This document shows, one piece after another, positions 37,475-49,241 of a stretch of 64,000 nucleotides of DNA (positions are counted from its first letter, which is position 1; each line of letters opens with the position of its first letter). The translations under genes were made by a program, and so were the position numbers. The notes below the pieces were generated by a model, which saw only the letters and a program-made list of their open reading frames with translations, did not search any database and was not told where the DNA came from. The stretch is taken from NCBI RefSeq assembly GCF_900103175.1, contig NZ_FNLF01000002.1, positions 4,230,136-4,294,135 on the forward strand, written 5' to 3'. Source of the stretch: Tsukamurella pulmonis (GTDB lineage Bacteria; Actinomycetota; Actinomycetes; Mycobacteriales; Mycobacteriaceae).

Positions 37475-38136
37475 CCACGACGATGGCACCGACGCCCGAG
37501 CATCGCGCGATACACCGCACGGCGGAGCGGACATGGCGGCGCGCAGGCGTGCTCCGTCGCGATCGAAAGCAGTTGCACGAGGAGCTGTCGGTCGAACTGA
37601 CGGGCGCTCAAGCCGACGGCGTCGAACCGAGCGCGATCCTCGGAGACGATTCGCGTCGCACTCTCCGCAGCTGGGCACACGCGCGCGAGATGTCCGGCCG
37701 CGCACTTCGACTCGCCCTGGTCGTCCCAGCCGCCATCCTCGGCATCCTCACGGGAACATCCCTCGTCCTCGCCACGCTCCACGGCGCCTTCCGGGGCTGG
37801 TCCGACACGCTGGATCCGGGCCGACCGGCTTTCGCTCTCGCCTTCTACGCCTCCGGCGCCCTACTCGGCTACCTGTGCGCGCTGGTCAGCGTCGGCGCCG
37901 CCCTGCACGGCTTCGAAGATCCGCACGCCACGTCGACGATGCGCCGCCTCGCGCTACTCCTGCCCGCTGGTGCGGCACTGTGCGCGATCGGTGGTGTCGC
38001 CGTGGCCTCGGTACGCGGATTCACCACGACCACGCCGACCTTCCTCGCCGTCGCGGGCATCGTCGTCGCCGGACTCGTCGCGACGGTCGCGCTCGCCCGA
38101 TACCTCGCCGTCCGGCCCGAGATCGCCTCCACCTGA
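37471..38136 (+). CDS. PadR-associated membrane protein with N-terminal helical prefix domain
   Basis: A 221-residue protein: an N-terminal cytoplasmic helical domain (RRDRKQLHEELSVELTGA, then GVEPSAILGDD) like the prefix domains found beside PadR regulators, then four membrane helices (LVVPAAILGILTGTSLVLA; FALAFYASGALLGYLCAL; LALLLPAGAALCAIGGVAVA; FLAVAGIVVAGLVATVALA). ATG overlaps the padR stop. Pairs of this type respond to envelope or drug stress in other Gram-positive bacteria; function here is unknown. Confidence 0.78.
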   Translation: MTTTMAPTPEHRAIHRTAERTWRRAGVLRRDRKQLHEELSVELTGAQADGVEPSAILGDDSRRTLRSWAHAREMSGRALRLALVVPAAILGILTGTSLVLATLHGAFRGWSDTLDPGRPAFALAFYASGALLGYLCALVSVGAALHGFEDPHATSTMRRLALLLPAGAALCAIGGVAVASVRGFTTTTPTFLAVAGIVVAGLVATVALARYLAVRPEIAST

Positions 38137-38176
38137 TCAACCGGGCACACGCGCACGACGACGCACGTGGCGACTC

Positions 38177-40030
38177 CTACTCGGGTCGCTGGGGAGGCAG
38201 GTTGATCGAGGTGGCGGGGTTGTGGTCGTACTCCTCCGTCTCCGGCGCGGCCGGCGGCTTCGGACGGGTCGCGTGCTCGCCGGTGGCCGGCCGCGGGGCG
38301 GGCTGGATCGGGCGGGGCGGCGCGGGCCGGCGCGCGGCGACGGGGTGCATGCTCGTCGGCGGGATGGGCTCGCCCGGGGCCTGCTGGGGCGGGCTCGACG
38401 GGGGCGGCGAGACCCGGGAGGCCTGCTGCGGCGGCACGACCGGCGAGGCCGCGGTCGGGGGCGCGGGCGGCACCGGCGGCTGCTGGCCGGGAGCGGGTTG
38501 CGCGGGCCGCGGCGGCGGTCCCTGCGGGGCGGGCTGCGCGGGCGGTCCCTGGGGCGCCTGGCCCGCCGGCCCCTGTTGCGGCGCGGGCTGGGCCGCACCG
38601 GACGGACCGGAGCCGGACGGAACGGAGCCGGACGGACCGGAGCCGGGCTGGCCGGGAGCGGGCTGAGGCGGGCCGGGCTGCGCCGGGCGCTGCACCGGCA
38701 TGGCGCGGGTGGACAGGTCCTCGGGCTGCTGCGGCCGCTGGATCGGCACCGCGGTGGTCTCGGGCGCGCCCTGCTGGAGGGGGTCGGCGCTGTCGACGAC
38801 GACCACCCGGGCCGCCGCCTCCGCGGCGTTGGCCCGCGCCACCTCGACGGTGTCGGCGGTCGCGACCGCCACGCCGAGCCGTCGCTTGGCGTAGCCCTCG
38901 GGCTTGCCGAACAGGCGCAGGTCGCTCTCGGGCACGTCGAGCGCGCGGCCCACGCTGTCGAACGCGACGGAGCTGCTGTCCTTGCTGCCGTAGATCACCG
39001 CGGACGCCGCGGGCGACATCAGCGAGGTGTCCACGGGCAGGCCGAGGATCGCGCGGGCGTGCAGCTCGAACTCGGAGAGCCGCTGCGAGCCCAGCGTCAC
39101 CAGGCCGGTGTCGTGCGGGCGCGGGGAGACCTCGGAGAAGTAGACGTCATCGCCCTTGACGAACAGCTCCACCCCGAAGACGCCGCGGCCGCCGGTGCCG
39201 CCGTCGCCGAGGGCGGTGGTGATGCGGCCCGCGACCGACGTCGCGGCGTCGTAGGCGGCCTGGCTCATCGCCTGCGGCTGCCAGGACTCGACGTAGTCAC
39301 CGTCGGACTGCCGGTGCCCGATGGGCTCGCAGAAGCGGGTGACGACCTTGCCGCGCTCGGCGTCGTAGACGCGCACGGTGAGCAGCGTGATCTCGTAGTC
39401 GAAGTCGACGAACCCCTCGACGATGACCCGCTCGTTGCGGACGCGGGCGCCCTCCACGGCGTACTCCCAGGCACCGTCGAGCTCCTCGATCGAGCGCACC
39501 ACCGATTGGCCCTTGCCCGAACTCGACATGACCGGCTTGATCACGCACGGGAAGCCGACCTCGCGGGCCGCGGCGCGCACCTCGTCGAGCGAGGAGGCGA
39601 AACCGTACGGCGAGCAGGGCAGGCCCAGCTCCTCGGCGGCGAGCTTGCGGATGCCCTCGCGGTTCATCGTCAGGGAGACGGCGCGCGCGGTGGGGATGAC
39701 CTCGGCGAGGCCCTCCTCGTCGATCGCGACCAGGGCGTCGGTGGCGAGCGCCTCGATCTCGGGGACGACGAAGTCGGGCTTCTCCTCCTCGATGACGCGA
39801 CGGACCTCGGCGGCGTCGGTCATGTCGATGACGTGGCTACGGTGCGCGACCTGCATCGCGGGCGCGTTCGCGTACCGGTCGACGGCGATCGTCTCGACGC
39901 CGAGGCGCTGGAAGGCGATCACCACCTCCTTGCCCAGCTCGCCCGAACCCAGCATCAGCGCCTTCGTGGCACCGGGGGTGAGCGCCGTGCCGATCCGGGG
40001 GTTGCCGCCGGTCTCGCTGAGGTTCGTCAT
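38177..40030 (-). CDS. purT: Formate-dependent GAR transformylase PurT with a long Pro/Gln-rich tail
   Basis: Adds formyl to GAR using ATP and free formate, a folate-free alternative to PurN. Residues about 14-410 match Pur[32 protein letters not shown], the ATP-grasp segment [28 protein letters not shown] and [12 protein letters not shown]. After the family core comes a tail of about 190 residues, mostly Pro, Gln, Ala, Gly ([28 protein letters not shown]). Its start carries ETTAVPI (424-430). ATG at 40030. Intact, in a genome with folate synthesis. Confidence 0.93.
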   Translation of the reverse strand: MTNLSETGGNPRIGTALTPGATKALMLGSGELGKEVVIAFQRLGVETIAVDRYANAPAMQVAHRSHVIDMTDAAEVRRVIEEEKPDFVVPEIEALATDALVAIDEEGLAEVIPTARAVSLTMNREGIRKLAAEELGLPCSPYGFASSLDEVRAAAREVGFPCVIKPVMSSSGKGQSVVRSIEELDGAWEYAVEGARVRNERVIVEGFVDFDYEITLLTVRVYDAERGKVVTRFCEPIGHRQSDGDYVESWQPQAMSQAAYDAATSVAGRITTALGDGGTGGRGVFGVELFVKGDDVYFSEVSPRPHDTGLVTLGSQRLSEFELHARAILGLPVDTSLMSPAASAVIYGSKDSSSVAFDSVGRALDVPESDLRLFGKPEGYAKRRLGVAVATADTVEVARANAAEAAARVVVVDSADPLQQGAPETTAVPIQRPQQPEDLSTRAMPVQRPAQPGPPQPAPGQPGSGPSGSVPSGSGPSGAAQPAPQQGPAGQAPQGPPAQPAPQGPPPRPAQPAPGQQPPVPPAPPTAASPVVPPQQASRVSPPPSSPPQQAPGEPIPPTSMHPVAARRPAPPRPIQPAPRPATGEHATRPKPPAAPETEEYDHNPATSINLPPQRPE

Positions 40031-40159
40031 GGCACCATTCTGGCAAACGCCGCGCCGCGCGGTGCGGCTGCCGACCCGACGATGCCCGATCGGTCGCCGT
40101 TGCTCTGCGTTTCGTTCGTTATCGCACGGACCCATCGGGGCGGTGCCTATGTTCGGTGC

Positions 40160-41548
40160 ATGAAACCACTGGTGATCCGCAGCGCCGTGGTCGCGTCACT
40201 GGGCGGCCTCATCTTCGGCTTCGACACGGCCGTCATCTCCGGCGCGGAGAAACAGATCCAGGACCGGTTCGGGCTCGGCGACGCCGCGCTGGGGTTCGTC
40301 GTGACGACGGCGCTCATCGGCACCATCATCGGCGCGCTGGTCGCGGGGCGCCCCGCCGACCGGTTCGGCCGCAAGAAGGCGCTGACCGTCATCGGCGTGC
40401 TGTACGTGGTGGGCGCGCTGGGCTCCGCGTTCGCGCCGAACGTCGAGCTGCTCATGCTGTTCCGGTTCATCGGCGGCCTCGGAGTCGGCGCCTCCAGCGT
40501 GTGCGCGCCGATCTACACCGCGGAGATCTCCCCGCCGAAGCACCGCGGGCGGCTCGTCGGGCTGGTGCAGTTCAACATCGTGCTCGGCATCCTCGTCGCG
40601 TACGCCTCGAACGCGGTCATCCGCGCCGTCGACGACGGGCCGCACGCGTGGCGCTGGATGCTCGGCGTGATGGTGGTCCCGTCGGTGCTCTTCCTCGTCC
40701 TGCTCGCGACGGTGCCCGAGACGCCCCGGTGGCTGGCGGCGCACCGTCGGAGCGCAGAGGCGCGGGCGGTCTCCGAACGGCTGTGCGCGACGATCGAGGA
40801 GTCGAACGCCCAGATGGCGGAGATCGAGGAATCGCTCGCCGCCGAGTCCGAGGCGCAGGGCGTGAAGTTCTTCACCCGGCGGCACCGCAGGGTGATCATG
40901 CTGGCCGTCGCGATCGCCTTCTTCAACCAGCTCTCCGGGATCAACGCGATCCTCTACTACGCGCCGCGCGTGATCGAGGACGCCGGCGCCAGCACCAACG
41001 CCTCGTACCTGATGTCGATCGCGGTGGGCGTGATGAACCTGGTCGCGACGATGGCGGCGCTGACCGTGATCGATCGACTGGGGCGGCGTCGGCTGATGCT
41101 CGTCGGATCCGTCGGGTACCTGCTCTCGCTGGGCTTCCTCGCCGTGGTCATGTTCGTCTACGAGGGCCGCTTCGACGGGACGTCGTCGGTGCTGGTGCTG
41201 GTCGGGCTCATGGTCTTCATCGCATCGCACGCGTTCGGCCAGGGCGCGGTGATCTGGGTGTTCATCTCGGAGATCTTCCCCAACCGCATCCGCGGCCGCG
41301 GCCAGGCGCTGGGCAGCTTCACGCACTGGGTGTTCGCGGCGATCACCACCTTCGCCTTCCCACCCATCATCGGCGCGCTCGGCGGCGGCGTAGCCTTCTC
41401 CATATTCTTCGTGGCGATGCTCGGTCAGCTGATCTGGGTGATCCGGGTGATGCCGGAGACCAAGGGCATCCCGCTCGAGGAGATGGAATCCAGACTGGGA
41501 CTCGCGGACGGCACCCGCTCCGAACTCCCGGAGCCGAAGGGACGTTGA
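40160..41548 (+). CDS. MFS sugar/H+ symporter
   Basis: A 462-residue 12-helix sugar porter: [24 protein letters not shown] (motif A), [12 protein letters not shown], the [16 protein letters not shown] motif that lines the sugar site, DRLGRRRLM, and [12 protein letters not shown] at the end. It would import a hexose, pentose or polyol. TATGTT ends 6 bases before the ATG, so a leaderless start is likely. A pfkB kinase follows after one base, suggesting import and phosphorylation of the same sugar. Confidence 0.92.
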   Translation: MKPLVIRSAVVASLGGLIFGFDTAVISGAEKQIQDRFGLGDAALGFVVTTALIGTIIGALVAGRPADRFGRKKALTVIGVLYVVGALGSAFAPNVELLMLFRFIGGLGVGASSVCAPIYTAEISPPKHRGRLVGLVQFNIVLGILVAYASNAVIRAVDDGPHAWRWMLGVMVVPSVLFLVLLATVPETPRWLAAHRRSAEARAVSERLCATIEESNAQMAEIEESLAAESEAQGVKFFTRRHRRVIMLAVAIAFFNQLSGINAILYYAPRVIEDAGASTNASYLMSIAVGVMNLVATMAALTVIDRLGRRRLMLVGSVGYLLSLGFLAVVMFVYEGRFDGTSSVLVLVGLMVFIASHAFGQGAVIWVFISEIFPNRIRGRGQALGSFTHWVFAAITTFAFPPIIGALGGGVAFSIFFVAMLGQLIWVIRVMPETKGIPLEEMESRLGLADGTRSELPEPKGR

Positions 41549-41549
41549 G

Positions 41550-42500
41550 ATGACCGACCGCACTCTGTGCCTGGGCGAGGCCCTCGTCGACGTCGTGCTT
41601 CGCGACGGTGCCGAGCCGAGTGAGCACGTGGGCGGGAGCCTGTTCAACGTCGCGTGCGGGCTGGCGGCGCTGGGCGATCCGACGTCGATCCTGTCCTGGT
41701 GGGGCCGCGACGTGCGGGGAGCGCGCATCGCCGAGACGGCGACGCGGGCCGGGGTCGAGGTGGTGCCCGGCACCGACGGCGCCGCGAACACGCCGCTCGC
41801 GTACGCGCACGTCGACGCGGACGGTCGCGCGAGCTACGAATTCGACCTCACCTGGGAGGTGCCGGCGGTCGACTCCCTGGAGCGCTACGGCCACCTGCAC
41901 ACCGGCAGCTTCGCCGCGACGCTCGCCCCGGGCGCCGACGGCGTGCGCGACGTGGCCGCCCGAATCCGCGAGCACGCCACCGTCTCCTACGACCCGAACA
42001 TCCGGCCCGCCCTGATGGGGACGCCCGCGCAGGTACTGCCGCGGGTGACCGAGATGATCGCGATGGCCGACGTGGTCAAGGCCAGCGACGAGGACGTCGC
42101 ATGGCTGTACCCCGGCGAGCCCGTCGAGGACGTGATGCGCCGGTGGATCGCTGCCGGGCCCGCGATGGTGGTGCTCACCCGCGGGCCGTGGGGCGCGTAC
42201 GCGCTGCTCGCGGGGAACCGGGACATGCTGCACGTCGACCAGCTGACCGTCGAGGTGGGCGACACCGTCGGCGCCGGCGACTCCTTCATGGCCGGCCTCG
42301 TGTCCGGGCTGCTCGACGCCGGGTACCTCGGCTCGCGCTACGCCGCCCGACGGCTCCGGGCCGCGCAGTGGAGCGACGTGCAGCCCGCGCTGCACCGCGC
42401 CGTCATCACCTCCGCGCTGACCGTCGGCCGCGCCGGGGCCTACGCACCGTCGATGGACGAGGTCGCCGCCGTCCGCGCGCAGGACCCGACGCTGCGCTGA
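41550..42500 (+). CDS. PfkB-family carbohydrate kinase (fructokinase-like)
   Basis: A 316-residue ribokinase-fold enzyme with the N-terminal GGSLFNVACGLAALG signature, TRGPWGAYALL and the ATP/anion-hole motif GDTVGAGDSFMAGLVSGLL containing the catalytic Asp. Fructose is the most frequent substrate in this subgroup; others are possible. It starts one base after the transporter stop and should be cotranscribed. Confidence 0.92.
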   Translation: MTDRTLCLGEALVDVVLRDGAEPSEHVGGSLFNVACGLAALGDPTSILSWWGRDVRGARIAETATRAGVEVVPGTDGAANTPLAYAHVDADGRASYEFDLTWEVPAVDSLERYGHLHTGSFAATLAPGADGVRDVAARIREHATVSYDPNIRPALMGTPAQVLPRVTEMIAMADVVKASDEDVAWLYPGEPVEDVMRRWIAAGPAMVVLTRGPWGAYALLAGNRDMLHVDQLTVEVGDTVGAGDSFMAGLVSGLLDAGYLGSRYAARRLRAAQWSDVQPALHRAVITSALTVGRAGAYAPSMDEVAAVRAQDPTLR

Positions 42501-42555
42501 CGAGGCCCGGTCGCGCGGTCGGATGCGCGAGGGCCGTGCGCGCCGTCGCGGCCGG

Positions 42556-42575
42556 CCATGCGTGCGACGCATGGG
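42556..42575. repeat. Palindrome, copy 2 (CCATGCGT-GCG-ACGCATGG)
   Basis: Differs from the copy at 29540-29559 by one central base. It lies 56 bases past the kinase stop and 160 bases before the next gene, within a 234-base gap that otherwise holds GC-rich hairpins (GCCCG/CGGGC) and no convincing frame. Confidence 0.6.
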
Positions 42576-42734
42576 TGCTACGAACGAAAGGCCCGGCTGA
42601 GGCCCGTGGAACGAGCGGGCAGCCGGCCGGTCCGGGGGTGTTCGGCAGCGCGCTCCCAGCCGATCCGCAGGAAGTGCGCACATCGTCGGAGTCAGCGCGG
42701 TCACGGTGACCGCACCGACCGAAGCGAGAATCCG

Positions 42735-43181
42735 ATGCCCGAGCCCACCGACCCGCAGCCCACCGACCCGCAACCGGCCGCCGCGCAGCCGCCCACCGCG
42801 CCGATCCCACCCGTCGTCGAGGCGGCACCGACCGGGCCGCCGCCCGCAGCTCCCGCGCCAGCCGCGGCTCCGTCGGGTGGACCGTCGCGGAAGCTGCTGA
42901 TCGGGGCGATCGTCTTCGGGCTCATCGGCTTCAGCGGCGTGAGCTTCACCGCCGGCTACTGGGTCTCCGAGCTCGGCGACCACCGCGGCGGACACGCGAT
43001 GGAGCGCACGGGCCCGGGCGGGCACGGCGCGCAGGCACGCCTCTTCGAGCTGCACCGCGAGGGCGGCCGTGCGGAGCGGATGCGTCCGCCGGGCCTGGAC
43101 CCGTCGGAGCCGACGGCGGGGCGCACCACGGCGGACCCGAGCGGCACACCGTCGACCCCGACGCCGGCGCCGGCCCCCTAA
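42735..43181 (+). CDS. Proline-rich single-pass membrane protein
   Basis: A 148-residue protein: a Pro/Ala-rich N-terminal half (PTDPQPTDPQPAAAQPPTAP), one membrane helix (LLIGAIVFGLIGFSGVSFTAGYWV) and a basic His/Arg/Gly C-terminal part (HRGGHAMERTGPGGHGAQ) ending in Thr/Pro repeats. No family recognised. The weak GAAGCGAGA before the ATG makes the start uncertain. Convergent with purA, 19 bases apart. Confidence 0.65.
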   Translation: MPEPTDPQPTDPQPAAAQPPTAPIPPVVEAAPTGPPPAAPAPAAAPSGGPSRKLLIGAIVFGLIGFSGVSFTAGYWVSELGDHRGGHAMERTGPGGHGAQARLFELHREGGRAERMRPPGLDPSEPTAGRTTADPSGTPSTPTPAPAP

Positions 43182-43200
43182 GCGACCGGGCGGGCCCGGA

Positions 43201-45200
<2,000 letters not shown>

Positions 45201-45208
<8 letters not shown>

Positions 45209-46439
45209 GCCCTTCGGCCTTCGGCGCCGGATCGGCCGTCGGTTCCGCGGCCGGCTCCGCCGGCAGCGGACGCCGGGGGTGGGGCACGTCGTGCATCTGC
45301 GCGACGGCCGAGGTGCGCGAGAGACCCGCGACCTGCAGGAGGTCGACGATCGTCGAGCGCAGCTGCCCGTAGATCATCACCTCGTTGAGCGACTCGCCCT
45401 CGGAGATCTGATCGTGCAGCGGCAGCGCGTTGACCCGCCGCGCGGCCGAGCGCAGCACCCGCGCGGCCTCGGCCTGATCGGGCTGCGTCCCCGGCTCGGC
45501 GAGCACCACGTCGCGCATGATCTTGAAGACGTCGGCGAGCTTGCCCACCTCCCGCACCAGCGCCGGATCGATCCGTTCGCCGTCCTGGTTCGAGGCGAGC
45601 GCGCGCCGGGCCAGCACGCGCACGTTGCGCACCGCGTTGTCGAGCGGGTCCGCGATCGCCTGCAGCCGGTCCATGCGCCCGCGCGCGCTCCAGAACAGCG
45701 GGGAGACCCGCGCGATCTCCACGCCGCCGGCGAGGTCACTGGCGAGCTGATCGAGGTCCGGCTGGGTGGCGCGCGCCGTCTCCAGGGCCCATTCGAGCGA
45801 GGAGATGTCGCGGTCGGTCAGCCCCGCCGCGACCGACGCGACGACGCGGCGCATGGTGTCGAGCACCTTCGCGGCGTCCTTGCGGGGCCGGCGGGCGGGG
45901 TTGTTCGGGATGAGAGCGGCGACCACCACACCGACGAGGCCGCCGATGAGCGCGTCGAGCATGCGGGTCCAGCCGCCCGTCGAACCGGGCGGGATCAGCG
46001 TCGCCACCAGCACCGCCGACGAGGCCGCCTGCATCGGCACGAGCGGGCCGCGGTCGGCGAGCACGGCGACGGCCATGGCGATCGCCACCACGAGGGCCAG
46101 CTGCCACGGGCCGGTGCCGATCACCGAGATCAGCAGATCGCCCACGCCGATCCCGACGGTGACGCCGCCGACCAGCTCGAGCGAGCGGCGCAGCCGCTGC
46201 TGCAGGGACAGGCCGAGCGAGATGATCGCGGCGATCGGGGCGAAGAACGGCGAGACGTGGCCGATCACGTCGTTCGCGATGTACCAGGCGACCCCGGCGG
46301 CGACGGCGCACTGCAGGATCGGCAGTTTGGTGTTCCAGAGCCGCTTGGTGCGGCTCTGGATCACCTGCGGCAGCGCATTGTGCCGCCGGACGATGCGGCT
46401 ACGCGCCGAGTCCGAGAGCGCCGGCGGCTTCGGGGTCAC
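45201..46439 (-). CDS. FUSC-type membrane protein (aromatic acid exporter-like)
   Basis: A 412-residue protein with an N-terminal membrane half of about six helices (LPILQCAVAAGVAWYIA; FFAPIAAIISLGLSLQQRLRRSLELVGGVTVGIGVGDLLI; LALVVAIAMAVAVLA; AASSAVLVATLI; LDALIGGLVGVVVAALI) and a cytoplasmic helical half. QRLRRSLELVGGVTVGI is typical of FUSC/ArAE families that export small organic acids. GTG at 46439 lies 41 bases inside the DUF3151 gene; a later GTG is possible. Takes the place held by Rv0359 in M. tuberculosis. Confidence 0.82.
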
Positions 46440-46818
46440 AGTCGTTCAACAGGTCCAGGCAGCGGAGGTACTCGTCCTCTTCGCCGATCGACTTCGCGGC
46501 GCGCGCGAGGGCGGCCACGGCCCGCAGGAATCCGCGGTTGTTCTCGTGGCTGTAGGGCACCGGGCCGAATCCGCGCCAGCCCTGGCGGCGCAGCTGGTCC
46601 AGGCCGCGGTGGTAGCCGGTGCGGGCGTAGGCGTAGGCGGTGACCGCCTGATCGGCCTCGAGCGCGGACTCCGCCAGGACGGCCCACGCCAGCGACGAGG
46701 TGGGGGTGTCCGCGGCGACCTCGGCCGCCGGGCGGCCCTGGTTCAGTTGCAGTTCCGGCTCTTCGTCGATGTCGAGCAGGACCGGGGGCGGGCTGAGGAG
46801 ATCTCCGAAGGACGTCAT
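46399..46818 (-). CDS. DUF3151 family protein
   Basis: A 139-residue cytoplasmic protein with ALAESALEADQAVTAYAYARTGYHRGLDQLRRQGWRGFGPVPYSHENNRGFLRAVAALARAA-type landmarks, here seen as TAYAYARTGYHRGLDQLRR and GPVPYSHENNRGFLRA. It matches Rv0360c in position. Function unknown; the TPR-like helical spacing suggests protein contacts. Its 3' end overlaps the FUSC gene. Confidence 0.88.
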   Translation of the reverse strand: MTSFGDLLSPPPVLLDIDEEPELQLNQGRPAAEVAADTPTSSLAWAVLAESALEADQAVTAYAYARTGYHRGLDQLRRQGWRGFGPVPYSHENNRGFLRAVAALARAAKSIGEEDEYLRCLDLLNDCDPEAAGALGLGA

Positions 46819-46916
46819 CGGTCCAGTGTCCCACGCAGTGCGGGGCGAAGGAGGAAGGACGTGCGCGGCCGGACAACGCGCCGGTCCCCGCGGGTGCGCG
46901 CCCGCTAGGGTGTCAG

Positions 46917-49241
46917 GTGTTCCGCGTGTGGCACGCCGCCGCGGAGGAGGAACCGAACACGATCGAGGGGATGGCGGAAGCGATGGCGCGGGATGACCAC
47001 CGGGGACCACTGTCGCGACTGCGGGACCTGCGCGGACGCCTCGCGTCGTGGCCCGCGGCACCGCTGCACGAGCACGAGGACACCGCCGGCTCGCTCGGCA
47101 GCGCCCCCGCCGACGCCGTGACCCCCTCGCGGTCGGACTCCCTCGCGCAGCTCGTCCAGGACGCAGCGCCCACCCCCACGCCGGGCGAGGCCGAGACCAC
47201 CGCCATCCCGGTCGACGGTGCGCCGTCCTCCGGCGACTCGTCGTCGGCACCCGCCTCGCCGTCGGACGCGGAGACGCGGGTGCTGCCCGCCGCCGGTCGC
47301 GCGCTCGTCGACGAGAAGGCCGCGCAGGACGAGGACGAGGGGGACGCCGAGGGCGAGGACGACGCGTCCGCCCCGGACGACGATGCCGGTTCCGCTGAGA
47401 CCGATGCGGACGAGACCGCCGCGGAGGAGACCGCCGACGAAGCGGCTGCGGCGGAGGAAGATTCCGACGAGGCGGCTGCGGCGGAGGAGGACTCCGACGA
47501 GGAGCCGAGCGAGCCCGAGGCCGCCGAGACCGACGCCGCCGAGACCGACGCCGCCGAGACCGACGCCGCGGAGACCGGGGCCGCGGCTGCGGCGTCGCCG
47601 CTGCGCACCGTGGGGCCGGTAGTGACCACCTCCCCCGCCGCCGAGGGCGCCGACGCCGAGACCGAGGTACTCCCGGTGGTCCAGCGCCCCAGCGACGCCG
47701 AGACCACCGCTTTCGCCGTGCCGCACACCACGGAGGAGACCGCGGACGCCGAGTCCGACGAGGCGGACGACACGACCGACGAGGCCGAGGGCCTGGCCGA
47801 CTCCGATGCCGAGGACACCGCGGAGCCGGACACCGACGCCGCCGCGGACAACGTCGAGGACGGGACCACAGACCCCGAACCCGCCGCCGAGGCCGAGGCC
47901 GCCGCCGAGGCTGACAACGAGGCCGAGGCGACGGATGCGGAGGACACCGCGGGCGCAGGCGCCGTCGCTGCGGGGATCACCGGTGCCGCCGGAGTAGCGG
48001 CGGTGGCGGCAGCGGCGGGTGCCGCCGACGCGGACTCCGACGCGGCCGCGACCGCGGACGACGCGGCGCAGGCCGACGACGGTGACGACGCCGACGAGCC
48101 CGAGACCCACGGCGACGCACCCGCGGAGGACGAGCAGACGGACGCGGAGGACGCGGCCGCCGACGACGACAGCGCCGCCGAGGATGTCCAGGGCGATGAG
48201 GACGTCCCGGGCGATGACGCGGACGACACCGCACCGGCAGCGGCCGACGGCGCGGACCAGGACGGCGAGCCGGCCGAGGCCGACGACGAGCCGGCCGACG
48301 ATGCATCGGCCGAAGCCGCCGAAACGGAAGCCGACGAGGCCGAGGGCACTGAGGCCGAGGGCGCCGCTGCGGCGTCGCCGCTGCGCACCGTCGGACCGGT
48401 CCGGACCGACGCCCCGGACGCCGAGGCGACCACGGACGACGCCGAGCAGAGCGCGCCGGACGAGGAGGCGGAGGACACCGCCGACAGCCAGACTCCTACC
48501 GCCGAGGAGACCGAGGCCGAGACCACGGCGATCCCCGTCGCGCGGCCGGACCAGGCGACGATCGACACCGAGCTGCCCGACGCGACCCCCGCGACCGAGG
48601 TGCTCCCCCTCGCGCCGCTGGCGAAGTCCGCTCCGGCGGAGCCGGCGCCCGGCGAGACCGCGCCCGGGACCGCGACGCCGCCGGCCGAGACGTCGGCGAC
48701 GCCCGACCCCGCCTGGGCGGAGACCGCGCCCCAGGAGATCGCGCCCCGGCAGTCGCCGGCCTACTTCGCGCCGGCGAACGGTGCCGACGCTCCGCCCAAG
48801 AACCGCCGCGTGCTGTGGATCGCCGCGGCCGCGGTGATCGCGGTGGTCATCGTCGCCGCGATCGCGCTGCTGGTACCCAAGTCGAGTTCGGAATCGTCGC
48901 AGGACCCGCGGCAGCAGGCCGCGAACGCGACCACCTCCTTCATCGACGCGGTGGGCCGCGGCGATCTGGCCGCGCTGCGCCAGCAGACCTGCGGCGGCGC
49001 CAAGGCGTACTACGACCGGATGGACGAGGCGCAGTGGCAGCGCGTCCACGGCAACGCCAAGGCCGACGGGCTGCTCCCCGAACTCGACGGGCTGCAGGCG
49101 ATCGACGTGCGCGACGACAAGGCGGAGGTCCAGGTCGAGGTGCACTACGCGAACAAGCCGAGCGCGAAGGTGCGCAACACGCTCACCCTCGAGAAGGACG
49201 CGGACACCTGGAAGGTGTGCACCCGCGTCGGCGGACGATGA
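46917..49241 (+). CDS. Large acidic membrane protein of the Rv0361 type with internal repeats
   Basis: A 774-residue protein. About 600 residues of Glu/Asp/Ala/Thr-rich low complexity form the cytoplasmic part; one membrane helix (about 631-653) follows, then a small extracellular domain (about 665-774) with two Cys (QQTCGGAK, WKVCTR), like Rv0361. The acidic part holds 10-residue tandem repeats (EAAAAEEDSD), fourfold AETDA repeats, a duplicated AAAASPLRTVGPV (223-235 and 483-495), and recurring ET-x-x-I/L-P motifs at 93, 119, 248, 262 and 535. GTG at 46917 follows TAGGGT by 5 bases; ATG at 46971 is an alternative. Confidence 0.8.
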   Translation: MFRVWHAAAEEEPNTIEGMAEAMARDDHRGPLSRLRDLRGRLASWPAAPLHEHEDTAGSLGSAPADAVTPSRSDSLAQLVQDAAPTPTPGEAETTAIPVDGAPSSGDSSSAPASPSDAETRVLPAAGRALVDEKAAQDEDEGDAEGEDDASAPDDDAGSAETDADETAAEETADEAAAAEEDSDEAAAAEEDSDEEPSEPEAAETDAAETDAAETDAAETGAAAAASPLRTVGPVVTTSPAAEGADAETEVLPVVQRPSDAETTAFAVPHTTEETADAESDEADDTTDEAEGLADSDAEDTAEPDTDAAADNVEDGTTDPEPAAEAEAAAEADNEAEATDAEDTAGAGAVAAGITGAAGVAAVAAAAGAADADSDAAATADDAAQADDGDDADEPETHGDAPAEDEQTDAEDAAADDDSAAEDVQGDEDVPGDDADDTAPAAADGADQDGEPAEADDEPADDASAEAAETEADEAEGTEAEGAAAASPLRTVGPVRTDAPDAEATTDDAEQSAPDEEAEDTADSQTPTAEETEAETTAIPVARPDQATIDTELPDATPATEVLPLAPLAKSAPAEPAPGETAPGTATPPAETSATPDPAWAETAPQEIAPRQSPAYFAPANGADAPPKNRRVLWIAAAAVIAVVIVAAIALLVPKSSSESSQDPRQQAANATTSFIDAVGRGDLAALRQQTCGGAKAYYDRMDEAQWQRVHGNAKADGLLPELDGLQAIDVRDDKAEVQVEVHYANKPSAKVRNTLTLEKDADTWKVCTRVGGR

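Noticed and set aside
37970-40159. Plus-strand frame that runs through purT into the sugar transporter
   Set aside because: Everything before 40160 is antisense of purT; the transporter's own start is well defined by homology and a -10 box.
42501-42734. Start of a longer open frame through the palindrome into the Pro-rich membrane protein
   Set aside because: The extension is Arg/Ser/Gly-rich and unrelated to the protein's layout; the ATG at 42735 gives a sensible Pro-rich N terminus.
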